Below the pieces are notes generated by a model, which had not been told where the DNA came from, searched no databases, and saw nothing but the letters and a program-made list of their open reading frames with translations. A program made the translations under genes and the position numbers. Source: Paulinella micropora (Eukaryota; Cercozoa; Imbricatea; Euglyphida; Paulinellidae). From it: a DNA stretch of 22,500 bases. Of the stretch, positions 17,163 through 22,500 are shown one piece after another. The DNA lies in contig WBZZ01006426.1 of the NCBI GenBank assembly GCA_019918135.1, positions 87,501-110,000 on the forward strand, written 5' to 3'. Within the stretch, counting starts at the first letter, position 1. Each line of letters begins with the position of its first letter.

Positions 17163-18395
17163 TTAAATTTGGTCTTCCAGCCAGTTCAATGAAGCGTAAA
17201 TACTCGCCGTTCCACCGCTCGTTAATTGTGCGGATATGGTAAATGTTTTGCTTGTTCCTATCTTGATATTATATTGAGACAAATCAATGTATATGGACAA
17301 ACCAGCAGACAACACATATGTAAATATCACACTTCCACCCGTTCTTGTTGTCCCCGCCGTATCTACTTCGGCTAATGATGTGCTTGTATCGTAATTGCTG
17401 TATGATGGTGTGCCTCCTAATGTGGTATTAAGAATAATTCTCACAATACATGTTTTAGTATCTGTATTGCTAACACATAAATTCTCAAAATATATTATGT
17501 TATAGTTTGTTTTGCTGTTGAATGTGGCTCGGTTTCTAATGGTAAATATGGCATTCTCAGTTGCTCCTATAGTTTTGACAGCATCATACGAGTTTGTTAT
17601 AGCAATAGTCCGATCAATATTCCCTTCAACTGCCAAAAACATACTCGCCGTTTTCATTACAACGGATTGAAGGCTTGACGAATATGCCTTCGCATAAACA
17701 GCAAATGCCGCCTGATCCAATGATGGAGTGGTAGCAGTGTTCGCGTATTTAATCGCATGAATTACTTCCATTCGTCCAGTGCGGGGATTTTCAATTTTGA
17801 ATGTAATTTGACCGCTACCCAGATATTGGACGACTATTTCAAACACATTCAATTTGGTAAAATCAATCGCGGGGAAGTTTCCCGTATTATCACATTTATC
17901 AACATTCCAAGCATACTGACTAACCACATTTTCAACACTCCCCGCCGTTCTTACAACAGATATTCCCGAGTTTGATTGTCTAAAACATAAATTGTCTGCT
18001 GGTGTGCCTATGCCGATATCGCAATTAAAGGTAGTCGCGGTGGTAGATGATGGAAACAATGCGGAAAATCTAGCAACCAAGCCCATACCACTTCTATATT
18101 TTGCTCTCTCTATAGTCGTAATCTGTGCGGTTGAATTACCTGAGGCCGATGTGGTCAAAACCGCCATTGAATTAGCAGTTGATACCACCCCGCCGTTTGT
18201 TTCTGTTTTGTCAAAGAAACGAGTATTAATACCATAAGTGAAGACATTTTGTAATACGGGCGATAGAGTTGCCGTTCGCAACTCTCCGAAGGCCGTTGTT
18301 GGTAAAGCATCTTTAATATTATCTATTGATAAAGAAGATGATGACGATGTAGATGATGACGATGGAGTGCTCGTGCTTTGACCAAAAAGGTTCAT
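17163..18395 (-). CDS. Putative virion spike/receptor-binding protein
   Basis: A 410-residue beta-rich protein. It begins MNLFGQSTSTPS, near-identical in its first seven residues to the protein at 4337-4966, then a Ser-rich linker (residues 7-24). The central segment (about 90-255) carries YRSGMGLVARFSALF, DIGIGTPADNLCF, YAWNVDKCDNTG, FTKLNVFEIVVQYLGSGQI and HAIKYANTATTPSL. This is a recurrent virion-surface domain pattern in phages and giant algal viruses: an (R/Y)GxGL-ARF strand, then GIG, WNVD and YLGxGxI. The C-terminal 150 residues form a second Thr/Ser-rich beta domain. It has no signal peptide. I infer a second host-recognition structure besides the S74 fibre. Confidence 0.75.
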   Translation of the reverse strand: MNLFGQSTSTPSSSSTSSSSSLSIDNIKDALPTTAFGELRTATLSPVLQNVFTYGINTRFFDKTETNGGVVSTANSMAVLTTSASGNSTAQITTIERAKYRSGMGLVARFSALFPSSTTATTFNCDIGIGTPADNLCFRQSNSGISVVRTAGSVENVVSQYAWNVDKCDNTGNFPAIDFTKLNVFEIVVQYLGSGQITFKIENPRTGRMEVIHAIKYANTATTPSLDQAAFAVYAKAYSSSLQSVVMKTASMFLAVEGNIDRTIAITNSYDAVKTIGATENAIFTIRNRATFNSKTNYNIIYFENLCVSNTDTKTCIVRIILNTTLGGTPSYSNYDTSTSLAEVDTAGTTRTGGSVIFTYVLSAGLSIYIDLSQYNIKIGTSKTFTISAQLTSGGTASIYASLNWLEDQI

Positions 18396-18424
18396 TTTTA
18401 TTATATAATATGTAATATAAAAAC
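18396..18424. promoter_or_regulatory. Divergent promoter region
   Basis: Twenty-nine bases separate two outward-facing start codons. They include TTATATAATATGTAATATAA, a near-symmetric TATA-like stretch with no G/C cluster, consistent with a shared bidirectional promoter. Confidence 0.45.
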
Positions 18425-18697
18425 ATGCCAGTTATTATTAAAGAATTGCCCGCGGATATCGTTGGCCACATTAAAACCTTTGTCTATTTGGAAAATATAA
18501 AAAATATTAACAAAGGGACTTGTGATATATGCGGACTGGCACCTACATTTCAATCACATCCGCCTATAATCGCCGTAAATGTTGATAGTGTGGATTACAT
18601 AGAATGGTTCTCCATATGCTCCGTTGCATGTTTCAGGTTGGAGAGTAAATACAGGAAGCAATACAGAGTGCCCCCATTGATTGTGGTTAAGTATTAG
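18425..18697 (+). CDS. Small treble-clef-like zinc protein
   Basis: A 90-residue protein with C33-x2-C36 (CDIC) and C65-x3-C69 (CSVAC), spaced as in a treble-clef or FCS-like zinc knuckle. The first 30 residues (IIKELPADIVGHIKTFVYLEN) resemble an F-box-like LP-x-x-(I/V) helix opening. That leaves two readings: a zinc-binding adaptor, or a short F-box-like protein recruiting host ubiquitin ligase. Both are inference. It is divergent from the spike gene, and its last 11 bases overlap the convergent recombinase gene. Confidence 0.65.
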   Translation: MPVIIKELPADIVGHIKTFVYLENIKNINKGTCDICGLAPTFQSHPPIIAVNVDSVDYIEWFSICSVACFRLESKYRKQYRVPPLIVVKY

Positions 18698-20048
18698 CCT
18701 TCTTTTTAATTCTAGCACTTCTTCTTAATGGTGCTTTTGTTTCCTCTTCTTTTTTCGCTTCACTCTTCGTCTCTTTACTCTCTTCGCTGTCGCTCTTCGG
18801 CGCTTCGCCCCTCTTCTCTTTAATAAATGTATTGACAATAACGGCTCCAATCCCGCTTAATTGTCGTAGTTTAGTATTTGTTATTTGCCCCTCGTAATCG
18901 CCCCATATCTGCTCAAGCAATTTATACTTATCCTCTCTACTAGCACTTTTACCTAATGGTTGATATTTGCATTTTTCGCCTCCGTTATCTAGATTACTTT
19001 CAATTTCATTAGTGTTATTTAAATTCAAATATAAATCTATTTTTCGTCTCAACTCCTCTAATTCTGTTTTAATTCCTTCTGCCTTAATTTCTTCAGGGTC
19101 GGCCACATTAACCCAACTATAACTAAAACTGGTGAGCATATCGCCGTGCCCCAACACATTTGAAACCCACGTATTAAAATTCTCTAATTTTGGATTGGCG
19201 AAATTACTATACGACAAACTAGCATATAGTTTTCGCAACATACTGCTTTTCTGCGTGTAGTCCGATAGCCAAGGGAAGATTTTGATAATCCTTTTGTTTA
19301 GTTCATTGTTCTTTTGTTTATCAAGCACACCTTCGCTGTTAATGATAACTGCTTTTTTCTTTTTGAAATGGTTTCGTATTGAATTTACTTGTTCTATTAC
19401 AAACTGGGGAGTAAAAAGGACAACAGGCCTCTCAGTCCAATTCTTTTTTTGTCCTTCTCTCTTTTTTGCTAGGTTATTCACTCGCAACCAACTCGGTTTA
19501 TCTGGTATTAATTCATATGTGTTTTTGTCAAATATTTCCACAGGCCTTGCTCCAATTGCTATCATCAAAGCAAGCAGTTTAAGATAAGGGTCATTACTTA
19601 ATACCATATCATTCATTTTAGCCATTACATCACGGACATCAATCTGTATTTTTTGTTCATTTTTGGCTTTGACATCTTTCTTATATCCCTCAACGATATC
19701 AATCCGCTCGTCTTCATTTAGATTAAAATACTTATCAAGTTTGCTCATTTCATATACTTTTTCACTTTGGTTGGGCTCTATTGCTTTTTTTCTCACCTCA
19801 GAAAGTCTTTGCCTTCTACTATTCAAATTTGGATACACGATAGCATATTTAGGATATATCACCTTTAGTGCCTCAAGCACCTCTTCATCACTCGTTGGCG
19901 TGCTAAATAAAGATATAATAGCATTATGAAAGGCTATACTTGGTTTTAACTCACTATCGTAGAAGTTGGACACGACCTCATAAATTTTACTTTCAGTTGT
20001 AGCAACTCTTAACTGCCTAACAAACTTCTTGTCATCTTCGCTCCACAT
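18687..20048 (-). CDS. Tyrosine recombinase resembling telomere resolvases (protelomerases)
   Basis: A 453-residue recombinase. The catalytic set reads R168 (AIGARPVEIF), K195 or K196 (LAKKREG), R272 (SSMLRKLYASLSY), H301 (VLGHGDM) and nucleophile Y310 (TSFSYSW). The H-to-Y spacing of nine is canonical. The His three residues before R272 in ordinary tyrosine integrases is a Ser here. This and the SxxLRKLYAxLxY context recall protelomerases, which cut palindromic sites and seal hairpin ends. Residues 1-150 would be the DNA-binding arm and 370-412 a small helical domain, with a basic RRSARIKKK tail. Whether it resolves telomeres, integrates the element, or both, cannot be settled by eye. It sits next to the right inverted repeat region, which ends in a hairpin-forming palindrome. 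Confidence 0.78.
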   Translation of the reverse strand: MWSEDDKKFVRQLRVATTESKIYEVVSNFYDSELKPSIAFHNAIISLFSTPTSDEEVLEALKVIYPKYAIVYPNLNSRRQRLSEVRKKAIEPNQSEKVYEMSKLDKYFNLNEDERIDIVEGYKKDVKAKNEQKIQIDVRDVMAKMNDMVLSNDPYLKLLALMIAIGARPVEIFDKNTYELIPDKPSWLRVNNLAKKREGQKKNWTERPVVLFTPQFVIEQVNSIRNHFKKKKAVIINSEGVLDKQKNNELNKRIIKIFPWLSDYTQKSSMLRKLYASLSYSNFANPKLENFNTWVSNVLGHGDMLTSFSYSWVNVADPEEIKAEGIKTELEELRRKIDLYLNLNNTNEIESNLDNGGEKCKYQPLGKSASREDKYKLLEQIWGDYEGQITNTKLRQLSGIGAVIVNTFIKEKRGEAPKSDSEESKETKSEAKKEEETKAPLRRSARIKKKANT

Positions 20049-20170
20049 CGTAGTGTATATAAGACAAGTCTATTTTTTTCTAAGTCAAAAATAAGGTTGG
20101 ACAGCAACAGGAGAAGGTATTATCACTCCCATTGCTCTTATATTCACCCAAAAAAATGTTATGGCTAAGC
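20049..20170. promoter_or_regulatory. Upstream region of the recombinase gene
   Basis: On the minus strand, TATATACAC lies just before the recombinase ATG. GGTTGGACAG (20092-20101) resembles the GGTTGGACAC motif of the terminal repeats. No coding sequence is evident here. The tRNA-like transcripts described next point into this segment and would end at its right boundary. Confidence 0.35.
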
Positions 20171-20177
20171 AAAAAAA
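20171..20177 (-). terminator. Poly-T stop of tRNA-like RNA 1
   Basis: Seven consecutive Ts on the minus strand abut the terminal stem of RNA 1, the usual signal for RNA polymerase III release. Confidence 0.55.
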
Positions 20178-20272
20178 GGTTGCCGTGCGGTGGAAAAACA
20201 TCAATTAGAATTGAACTTGCAACTATTTTTTTCACGATGTGCTTACTAACCATTTTGCCACCACACGGAACC
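20178..20272 (-). ncRNA. tRNA-like small RNA 1 (polymerase III type)
   Basis: Minus-strand 95-nt unit. A 15-bp terminal stem pairs 20258-20272 with 20178-20193 (one bulged base). One pair is G-U in the minus-strand RNA and would be a C-A mismatch on the plus strand, so the RNA is minus-strand. Box A TGGCAAAATGG (20250-20260) fits the eukaryotic tRNA internal promoter consensus, and box B GTTCAATTC (20208-20216) follows 33 bases later, the usual tRNA spacing. Seven Ts (20171-20177) follow immediately, a polymerase III terminator. The T-arm and anticodon arm do not form well, so this is not a standard tRNA. The function is unknown; a viral regulatory RNA or a decayed tRNA are alternatives. Confidence 0.62.
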
Positions 20273-20288
20273 CTAAATAATTTGTTGA

Positions 20289-20307
20289 AAAAAATGGTAT
20301 TTGAAGT
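20289..20307 (-). promoter_or_regulatory. Conserved upstream element of tRNA-like RNA 1
   Basis: The 19-mer ACTTCAAATACCATTTTTT (minus strand) is identical to that at 20438-20456. It ends 16 bases before the predicted 5' end of RNA 1, while the other copy ends 14 bases before RNA 2. Same sequence and near-same distance suggest a promoter element. Confidence 0.6.
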
Positions 20308-20322
20308 GTTTTGATATGGACG

Positions 20323-20335
20323 AAAAAAAACAAAA
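20323..20335 (-). terminator. Poly-T stop of tRNA-like RNA 2
   Basis: On the minus strand TTTT, one G, then eight Ts directly follow the terminal stem of RNA 2, fitting polymerase III termination with a backup site. Confidence 0.55.
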
Positions 20336-20423
20336 GAATCGCGGGTAAGATGCGAGACTTGAACCCGCAACCTAATAACTCAATGACTACGCCGAACCCA
20401 TTAGTCTCCTCTTCCCGCAATCC
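20336..20423 (-). ncRNA. tRNA-like small RNA 2 (polymerase III type)
   Basis: Minus-strand 88-nt unit. The terminal stem pairs 20410-20423 with 20336-20350 (14 pairs, one bulged A). Two of these pairs are G-U only in the minus-strand RNA. A perfect 5-bp T-arm with loop TTCAAGT lies at 20352-20368. Box B (20356-20364) is good. Box A (20398-20408, GAGACTAATGG) matches 9 of 11 consensus positions, and the A-to-B distance equals that in RNA 1. T4-G-T8 follows (20323-20335). A cloverleaf can be forced with a UGA anticodon, but it lacks the long variable arm of tRNA-Ser and has a poor D-arm, so I call it tRNA-like. It lies 63 bases upstream of RNA 1 on the same strand. Confidence 0.65.
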
Positions 20424-20437
20424 TACCCATGATACAG

Positions 20438-20456
20438 AAAAAATGGTATTTGAAGT
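20438..20456 (-). promoter_or_regulatory. Conserved upstream element of tRNA-like RNA 2
   Basis: Second copy of the 19-mer ACTTCAAATACCATTTTTT, 14 bases before the 5' end of RNA 2. The flanks of the two copies are unrelated, so the element itself seems to be what is conserved. Confidence 0.6.
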
Positions 20457-20466
20457 ATTACCGCCA

Positions 20467-20590
20467 ATCTCAAATACATTTGAGATATTCTAGAAATTCT
20501 ATTTCCGTGAAAACCACCATGCGCCAATGCGCCAAAAACCCCTTATTGCGAAATATTTGCTTGCGCCAAAAAAACGAAGTTTTGGCGCAA
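20467..20590 (+). promoter_or_regulatory. Palindrome-rich control region with GCGCCAA (E2F-like) sites
   Basis: This stretch before the gene at 20596 holds a 9-bp inverted repeat (20467-20486), the palindrome TTCTAGAA (20488-20495), and GCGCCAA at 20521-20527, 20529-20535 and 20563-20569. An inverted copy TTGGCGC lies at 20582-20588. The last two lie in a perfect 11-bp inverted repeat (20561-20571 with 20580-20590). TTTGGCGC is the classic E2F/DP site of animal and plant S-phase genes. Binding by a host E2F is inference. Confidence 0.5.
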
Positions 20591-20595
20591 CAAGT

Positions 20596-21129
20596 ATGGC
20601 TGAAGACACGATTTCGGATAGACTTAAAACCAAAAATGACTGGATTGAAATATTTGAAACGATGAAGAGAGGAATAGATAGACTCAAAAAAGATAAAATA
20701 ATATGCGAAGAAAGAATTTCTAAAATAGACAAAGAAATCGCTCGTCTTGTTGAAAAGAAACAGCCTGAAATAGTCAAGGTTGATGCTATGAACGAGATGT
20801 TGCGCCGATTAAGTATTGAAAATAATGAAGTAGAGGAAGATAAAATCGCTCGCTTGAGAAAGAAAAGATTGGAACAGAAAAAAAGTAAAGAAATAGATAA
20901 TTTCTATAGATGGAAAAAAGATAATCGTGGCCAACTTTCCGCAATTGTCATGAATAATATCATCGCTGGTATTGAGAACGAGCATTTATCATTTAATGCT
21001 TCGTTTAACAAATACTCCAGTGATGGTATTAACGAGCACATAAACGATAGCATTAATAGCGAACGAGAACATAAGAGAAACATGCACAGAGTCTTCAGAA
21101 CCGAGAGTGCGGATAGCAACTCGGAATAA
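20596..21129 (+). CDS. Coiled-coil hypothetical protein
   Basis: A 177-residue protein from the ATG at 20596 (MAEDTISDRLKTK). An in-frame ATG at 20527 exists, but those 23 extra codons are the GCGCCAA palindrome region and look regulatory. Residues 20-55 and 75-110 are charged coiled-coil helices (ISKIDKEIARLVEKKQPE; IARLRKKRLEQKKSKEID). A short conserved-looking block FYRWKKDNRGQLSAIVMNNI follows, and the tail is Ser/Asn/Glu-rich and acidic. No membrane segment or known family. It sits between the tRNA-like RNAs and the spliced gene at the right end, so a regulatory or host-interaction role is plausible but unproven. Confidence 0.72.
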   Translation: MAEDTISDRLKTKNDWIEIFETMKRGIDRLKKDKIICEERISKIDKEIARLVEKKQPEIVKVDAMNEMLRRLSIENNEVEEDKIARLRKKRLEQKKSKEIDNFYRWKKDNRGQLSAIVMNNIIAGIENEHLSFNASFNKYSSDGINEHINDSINSEREHKRNMHRVFRTESADSNSE

Positions 21130-21199
21130 AAAGACTTTAGTGTAAAATGTTGATTTAAAATATGTTGATTTTACTTAGAAACAACATTATCAACATACA

Positions 21200-21286
21200 T
21201 TGGTTTTTTTTCAAAACCAAGGGGTTTAACACCCCACCCTAATTCAAAGAAATTTCTATTACACTTGCTTTTTGGCGTGTGTAATA
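21200..21286 (+). promoter_or_regulatory. Stacked inverted repeats upstream of the spliced gene
   Basis: Three inverted repeats lie in tandem: TTGGTTTT/AAAACCAA (21200-21220), GGGGT/ACCCC (21221-21235) and TATTACAC/GTGTAATA (21257-21286). The last brackets TTTTTGGCG, again an E2F-like core. No ORF is needed to explain the segment, and the next ATG lies five bases downstream. Confidence 0.45.
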
Positions 21287-21290
21287 GGCA

Positions 21291-21766
21291 ATGGGAGAGC
21301 CGAATGAAATAGCAGATGGAGTTGGAGCAATCAACCTCGCTGGGGGTGGTAAGTCCTAACTCTATTGTTTCTTTTTTCACTATAATGAATGTGGTGTGTA
21401 GGTTTCTGGAAGTCTTGGGCAGTAGTGGAAAAAAAAGCACCTGCGGACATGAAACATCCTTGCTTTGTCCGTGTGTCCGCGGAGTTTGCTGGTGTTGGTT
21501 TGGGTAGTTTGAGTGCCTTCCAAGGAGATGTCAAATACTATACCCGCAGAGAAGGAGAACGAGATGAAAATTATCTCTTCGCTTGGGTGCCGTTAGATAG
21601 AACGATGAAATCCCCGAGAAAGAGAACTTACTTTCTCGCTTCGCTGAAGGTTGGAGAGGAAGGAAGTGATGAGGAGGAAATCCTTGTCTTTCCTTCTCTC
21701 TCAGCAGTGATGAAAAAAGTGGGGGAGGAGGAAGAAAAGATTAATTGGATTATCCAGTTTTCTTAA
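21291..21766 (+). CDS. Spliced gene of unknown function (two exons, 53-nt intron)
   Basis: Exon 1 is 21291-21348, the intron 21349-21401 and exon 2 21402-21766, together coding 140 residues. The intron starts GTAAGT, has a CTAAC branch-like motif (21356-21360), then a pyrimidine tract (TTGTTTCTTTTTTCAC) and ends TAG. The reading frame is kept exactly: one base of a Gly codon comes from exon 1 and two from exon 2. Without splicing, only a fragment starting inside the intron (ATG at 21389) would be coded. The protein is Gly-rich at its start, then mixed beta/charged (VRVSAEFAGVGLGSL; ENYLFAWVPLDRTMKSPRKR), with an acidic C-terminus. I recognise no family. It ends one base before the right inverted repeat. 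Confidence 0.6.
21349..21401 (+). other. Predicted spliceosomal intron
   Basis: 53 nt, with GTAAGT donor, CTAAC branch motif, polypyrimidine tract and TAG acceptor. It separates two in-phase coding segments of the gene at 21291-21766. Confidence 0.6.
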
Positions 21767-21767
21767 T

Positions 21768-22011
21768 GATTTCAATCATTAAAGGGCGGACGACTGCGAG
21801 AGAGAGCAGAGGGAGTTTTTATAAAATTCATCTTCCTGCCCCCTGTCCGCCCTTTGGCTTCATTTCTCCAAAACTTTTCCCTGTCCCCCTCCTATAAAGG
21901 GGGGGGGAGACTTTTTTTTTTTTTCTTATAAAAGGTTGGACACCCTGTCCAAGTAAAAAAAGTATTAATAGTAAGTATAATAACATATAAAATCCTTTAA
22001 AAAACATAATA
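21768..22011. repeat. Right terminal inverted repeat (core seen on both sides)
   Basis: Reverse complement of 1-245 with only homopolymer-length differences. It carries the three GGACAGGG motifs as CCCTGTCC (21841-21848, 21879-21886, 21943-21950). The matched part ends at 22011 only because the left copy is cut by the window start. Confidence 0.95.
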
Positions 22012-22194
22012 AAAAGTGTCCAACCATCAAAAACTGAAGTCGGACACGGCTAACCTAAGGATTGGACAGGGGGTAGAAAGCGGTATTTAATAAAATCTCT
22101 CTCTCCCGTGCTCACATACACAAAAAGAAACAGGACTGCTTTTTATACTCAACAAGCACTACATAAGCACTACATTTTTTTACTCTCACATTAT

Positions 22195-22245
22195 CCCCCC
22201 AACCCCCCCGTTTCAACTTCGTTGAAACCGCCCCCCCTTCCCCCC
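22195..22245. other. C-run tract around a hairpin, possible G-quadruplex on the minus strand
   Basis: Four C runs of six or seven bases (22195-22200, 22203-22209, 22231-22237, 22240-22245) flank a perfect hairpin GTTTCAAC-TTC-GTTGAAAC (22210-22228). Confidence 0.4.
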
Positions 22246-22420
22246 TTTCGGGGTGTGATCATTTATGTTGGATAGACAGGTCTAACCGCAAAGTATAAAA
22301 CAAGCCGTTAAAATGTGTAAAACCAACATTAGACATATACAAAAAAGTGTCCAACCATTGTAAAAACCGACGAAGGTTTTCTAAAAATCAACAAACTAAG
22401 CACACTAAGAGAGATTAAGA

Positions 22421-22500
22421 CATATTAAGCACATAGTCCATATAAAATTTATTTATATATATTTTTATGTAGTAAAAATATGGACTATGTGCTTAATATG
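22421..22500. repeat. Terminal palindrome with 34-nt AT-rich loop
   Basis: Perfect 23-bp arms (22421-22443 and 22478-22500; left arm begins CATATTAAGCACATAGTCC) around a 34-nt loop with only two G and no C. The right arm ends exactly at the window end, so the repeat may be longer. It resembles an unfolded hairpin telomere, but a fold-back assembly artefact or an ordinary inverted repeat are alternatives. Confidence 0.7.

Larger units (their letters stand above)
22012..22500. other. Outer right segment, no gene seen
   Basis: 489 bases without a credible gene. It holds AAAAAGTGTCCAACCAT (first copy 22011-22027, second at 22342-22358), GGACAGGG at 22064-22071, and an 11-bp tandem duplication AAGCACTACAT (22154-22175). 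A C-rich tract and a terminal palindrome are listed separately. Shared motifs with the terminal repeat suggest it is the outer part of that repeat rather than host DNA. Confidence 0.6.

Noticed and set aside
20336..20423. Standard tRNA gene (tRNA-Ser UGA)
   Set aside because: Acceptor pairing in the standard register is only 5 of 7, the D-arm is poor and there is no long variable arm; kept as tRNA-like RNA instead.
20132..20493. Short reading frames on both strands over the tRNA-like units
   Set aside because: They cross the terminal stems and poly-T stops, share no conserved composition, and are explained by the RNA structure.
20527..20595. Upstream start for the coiled-coil protein
   Set aside because: The extra codons translate the GCGCCAA palindrome region, which looks regulatory.
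21389..21401. Unspliced start of the last gene at ATG 21389
   Set aside because: This ATG lies within the predicted intron, and the codons before the acceptor add nothing recognisable. It remains the fallback if splicing is disproved.

Overview
The window looks like a nearly complete small eukaryotic DNA virus or provirus of the Polinton-like virus (PLV)/virophage type, probably associated with a unicellular alga or other protist. Three things support this. There is a virion module with a double-jelly-roll major capsid protein (14609-16033), a penton-like minor capsid protein (16071-16868) and an FtsK/HerA-type packaging ATPase (12710-13579). There is a primase plus superfamily-3 helicase replication protein (1237-3681). 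The whole gene block is bounded by inverted repeats (1-245 and 21768-22011). No family-B DNA polymerase, adenain-like protease or rve-type integrase is visible, so replication must lean on a host or helper virus. Family names rest on motifs read by eye, without database searches.

Layout. 1-313 is the left inverted repeat plus AT-rich leader. 314-4346 is a rightward early-looking block: a basic small protein, a Cys-rich zinc protein, primase-helicase and an unknown acidic/basic protein. 4337-9714 carries surface and envelope functions: a minus-strand putative virion protein, a 1205-residue fibre with tandem repeats and a C-terminal S74 chaperone, a two-helix membrane protein, a secreted Cys-rich protein, and two small overlapping minus-strand genes. 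9743-17142 is the rightward morphogenesis block: a large protein with a parvovirus-like phospholipase A2 motif, packaging ATPase, two small unknowns, MCP, penton and one more small gene. 17163-18395 (minus) is a second putative spike protein. 18425-18697 is a small zinc protein. 18687-20048 (minus) is a tyrosine recombinase whose active-site pattern resembles telomere resolvases.

The right end (20049-22500) is the most unusual part. It holds two tandem minus-strand tRNA-like small-RNA units, each with box A, box B, a long terminal stem, a poly-T stop and the same upstream element. Next come a gene preceded by a cluster of GCGCCAA sites, then a gene that appears to be split by a 53-nt spliceosomal intron, then the right inverted repeat. 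Beyond it is a low-complexity outer segment ending in a 23-bp inverted repeat around a 34-nt AT-rich loop, exactly at the window end.

Working model (inference): a linear genome with long terminal inverted repeats, possibly closed by hairpins resolved by the recombinase. Polymerase III-type viral small RNAs and a spliced gene would sit next to the right terminus, and the virion would carry at least two receptor-binding structures and a membrane-active phospholipase.
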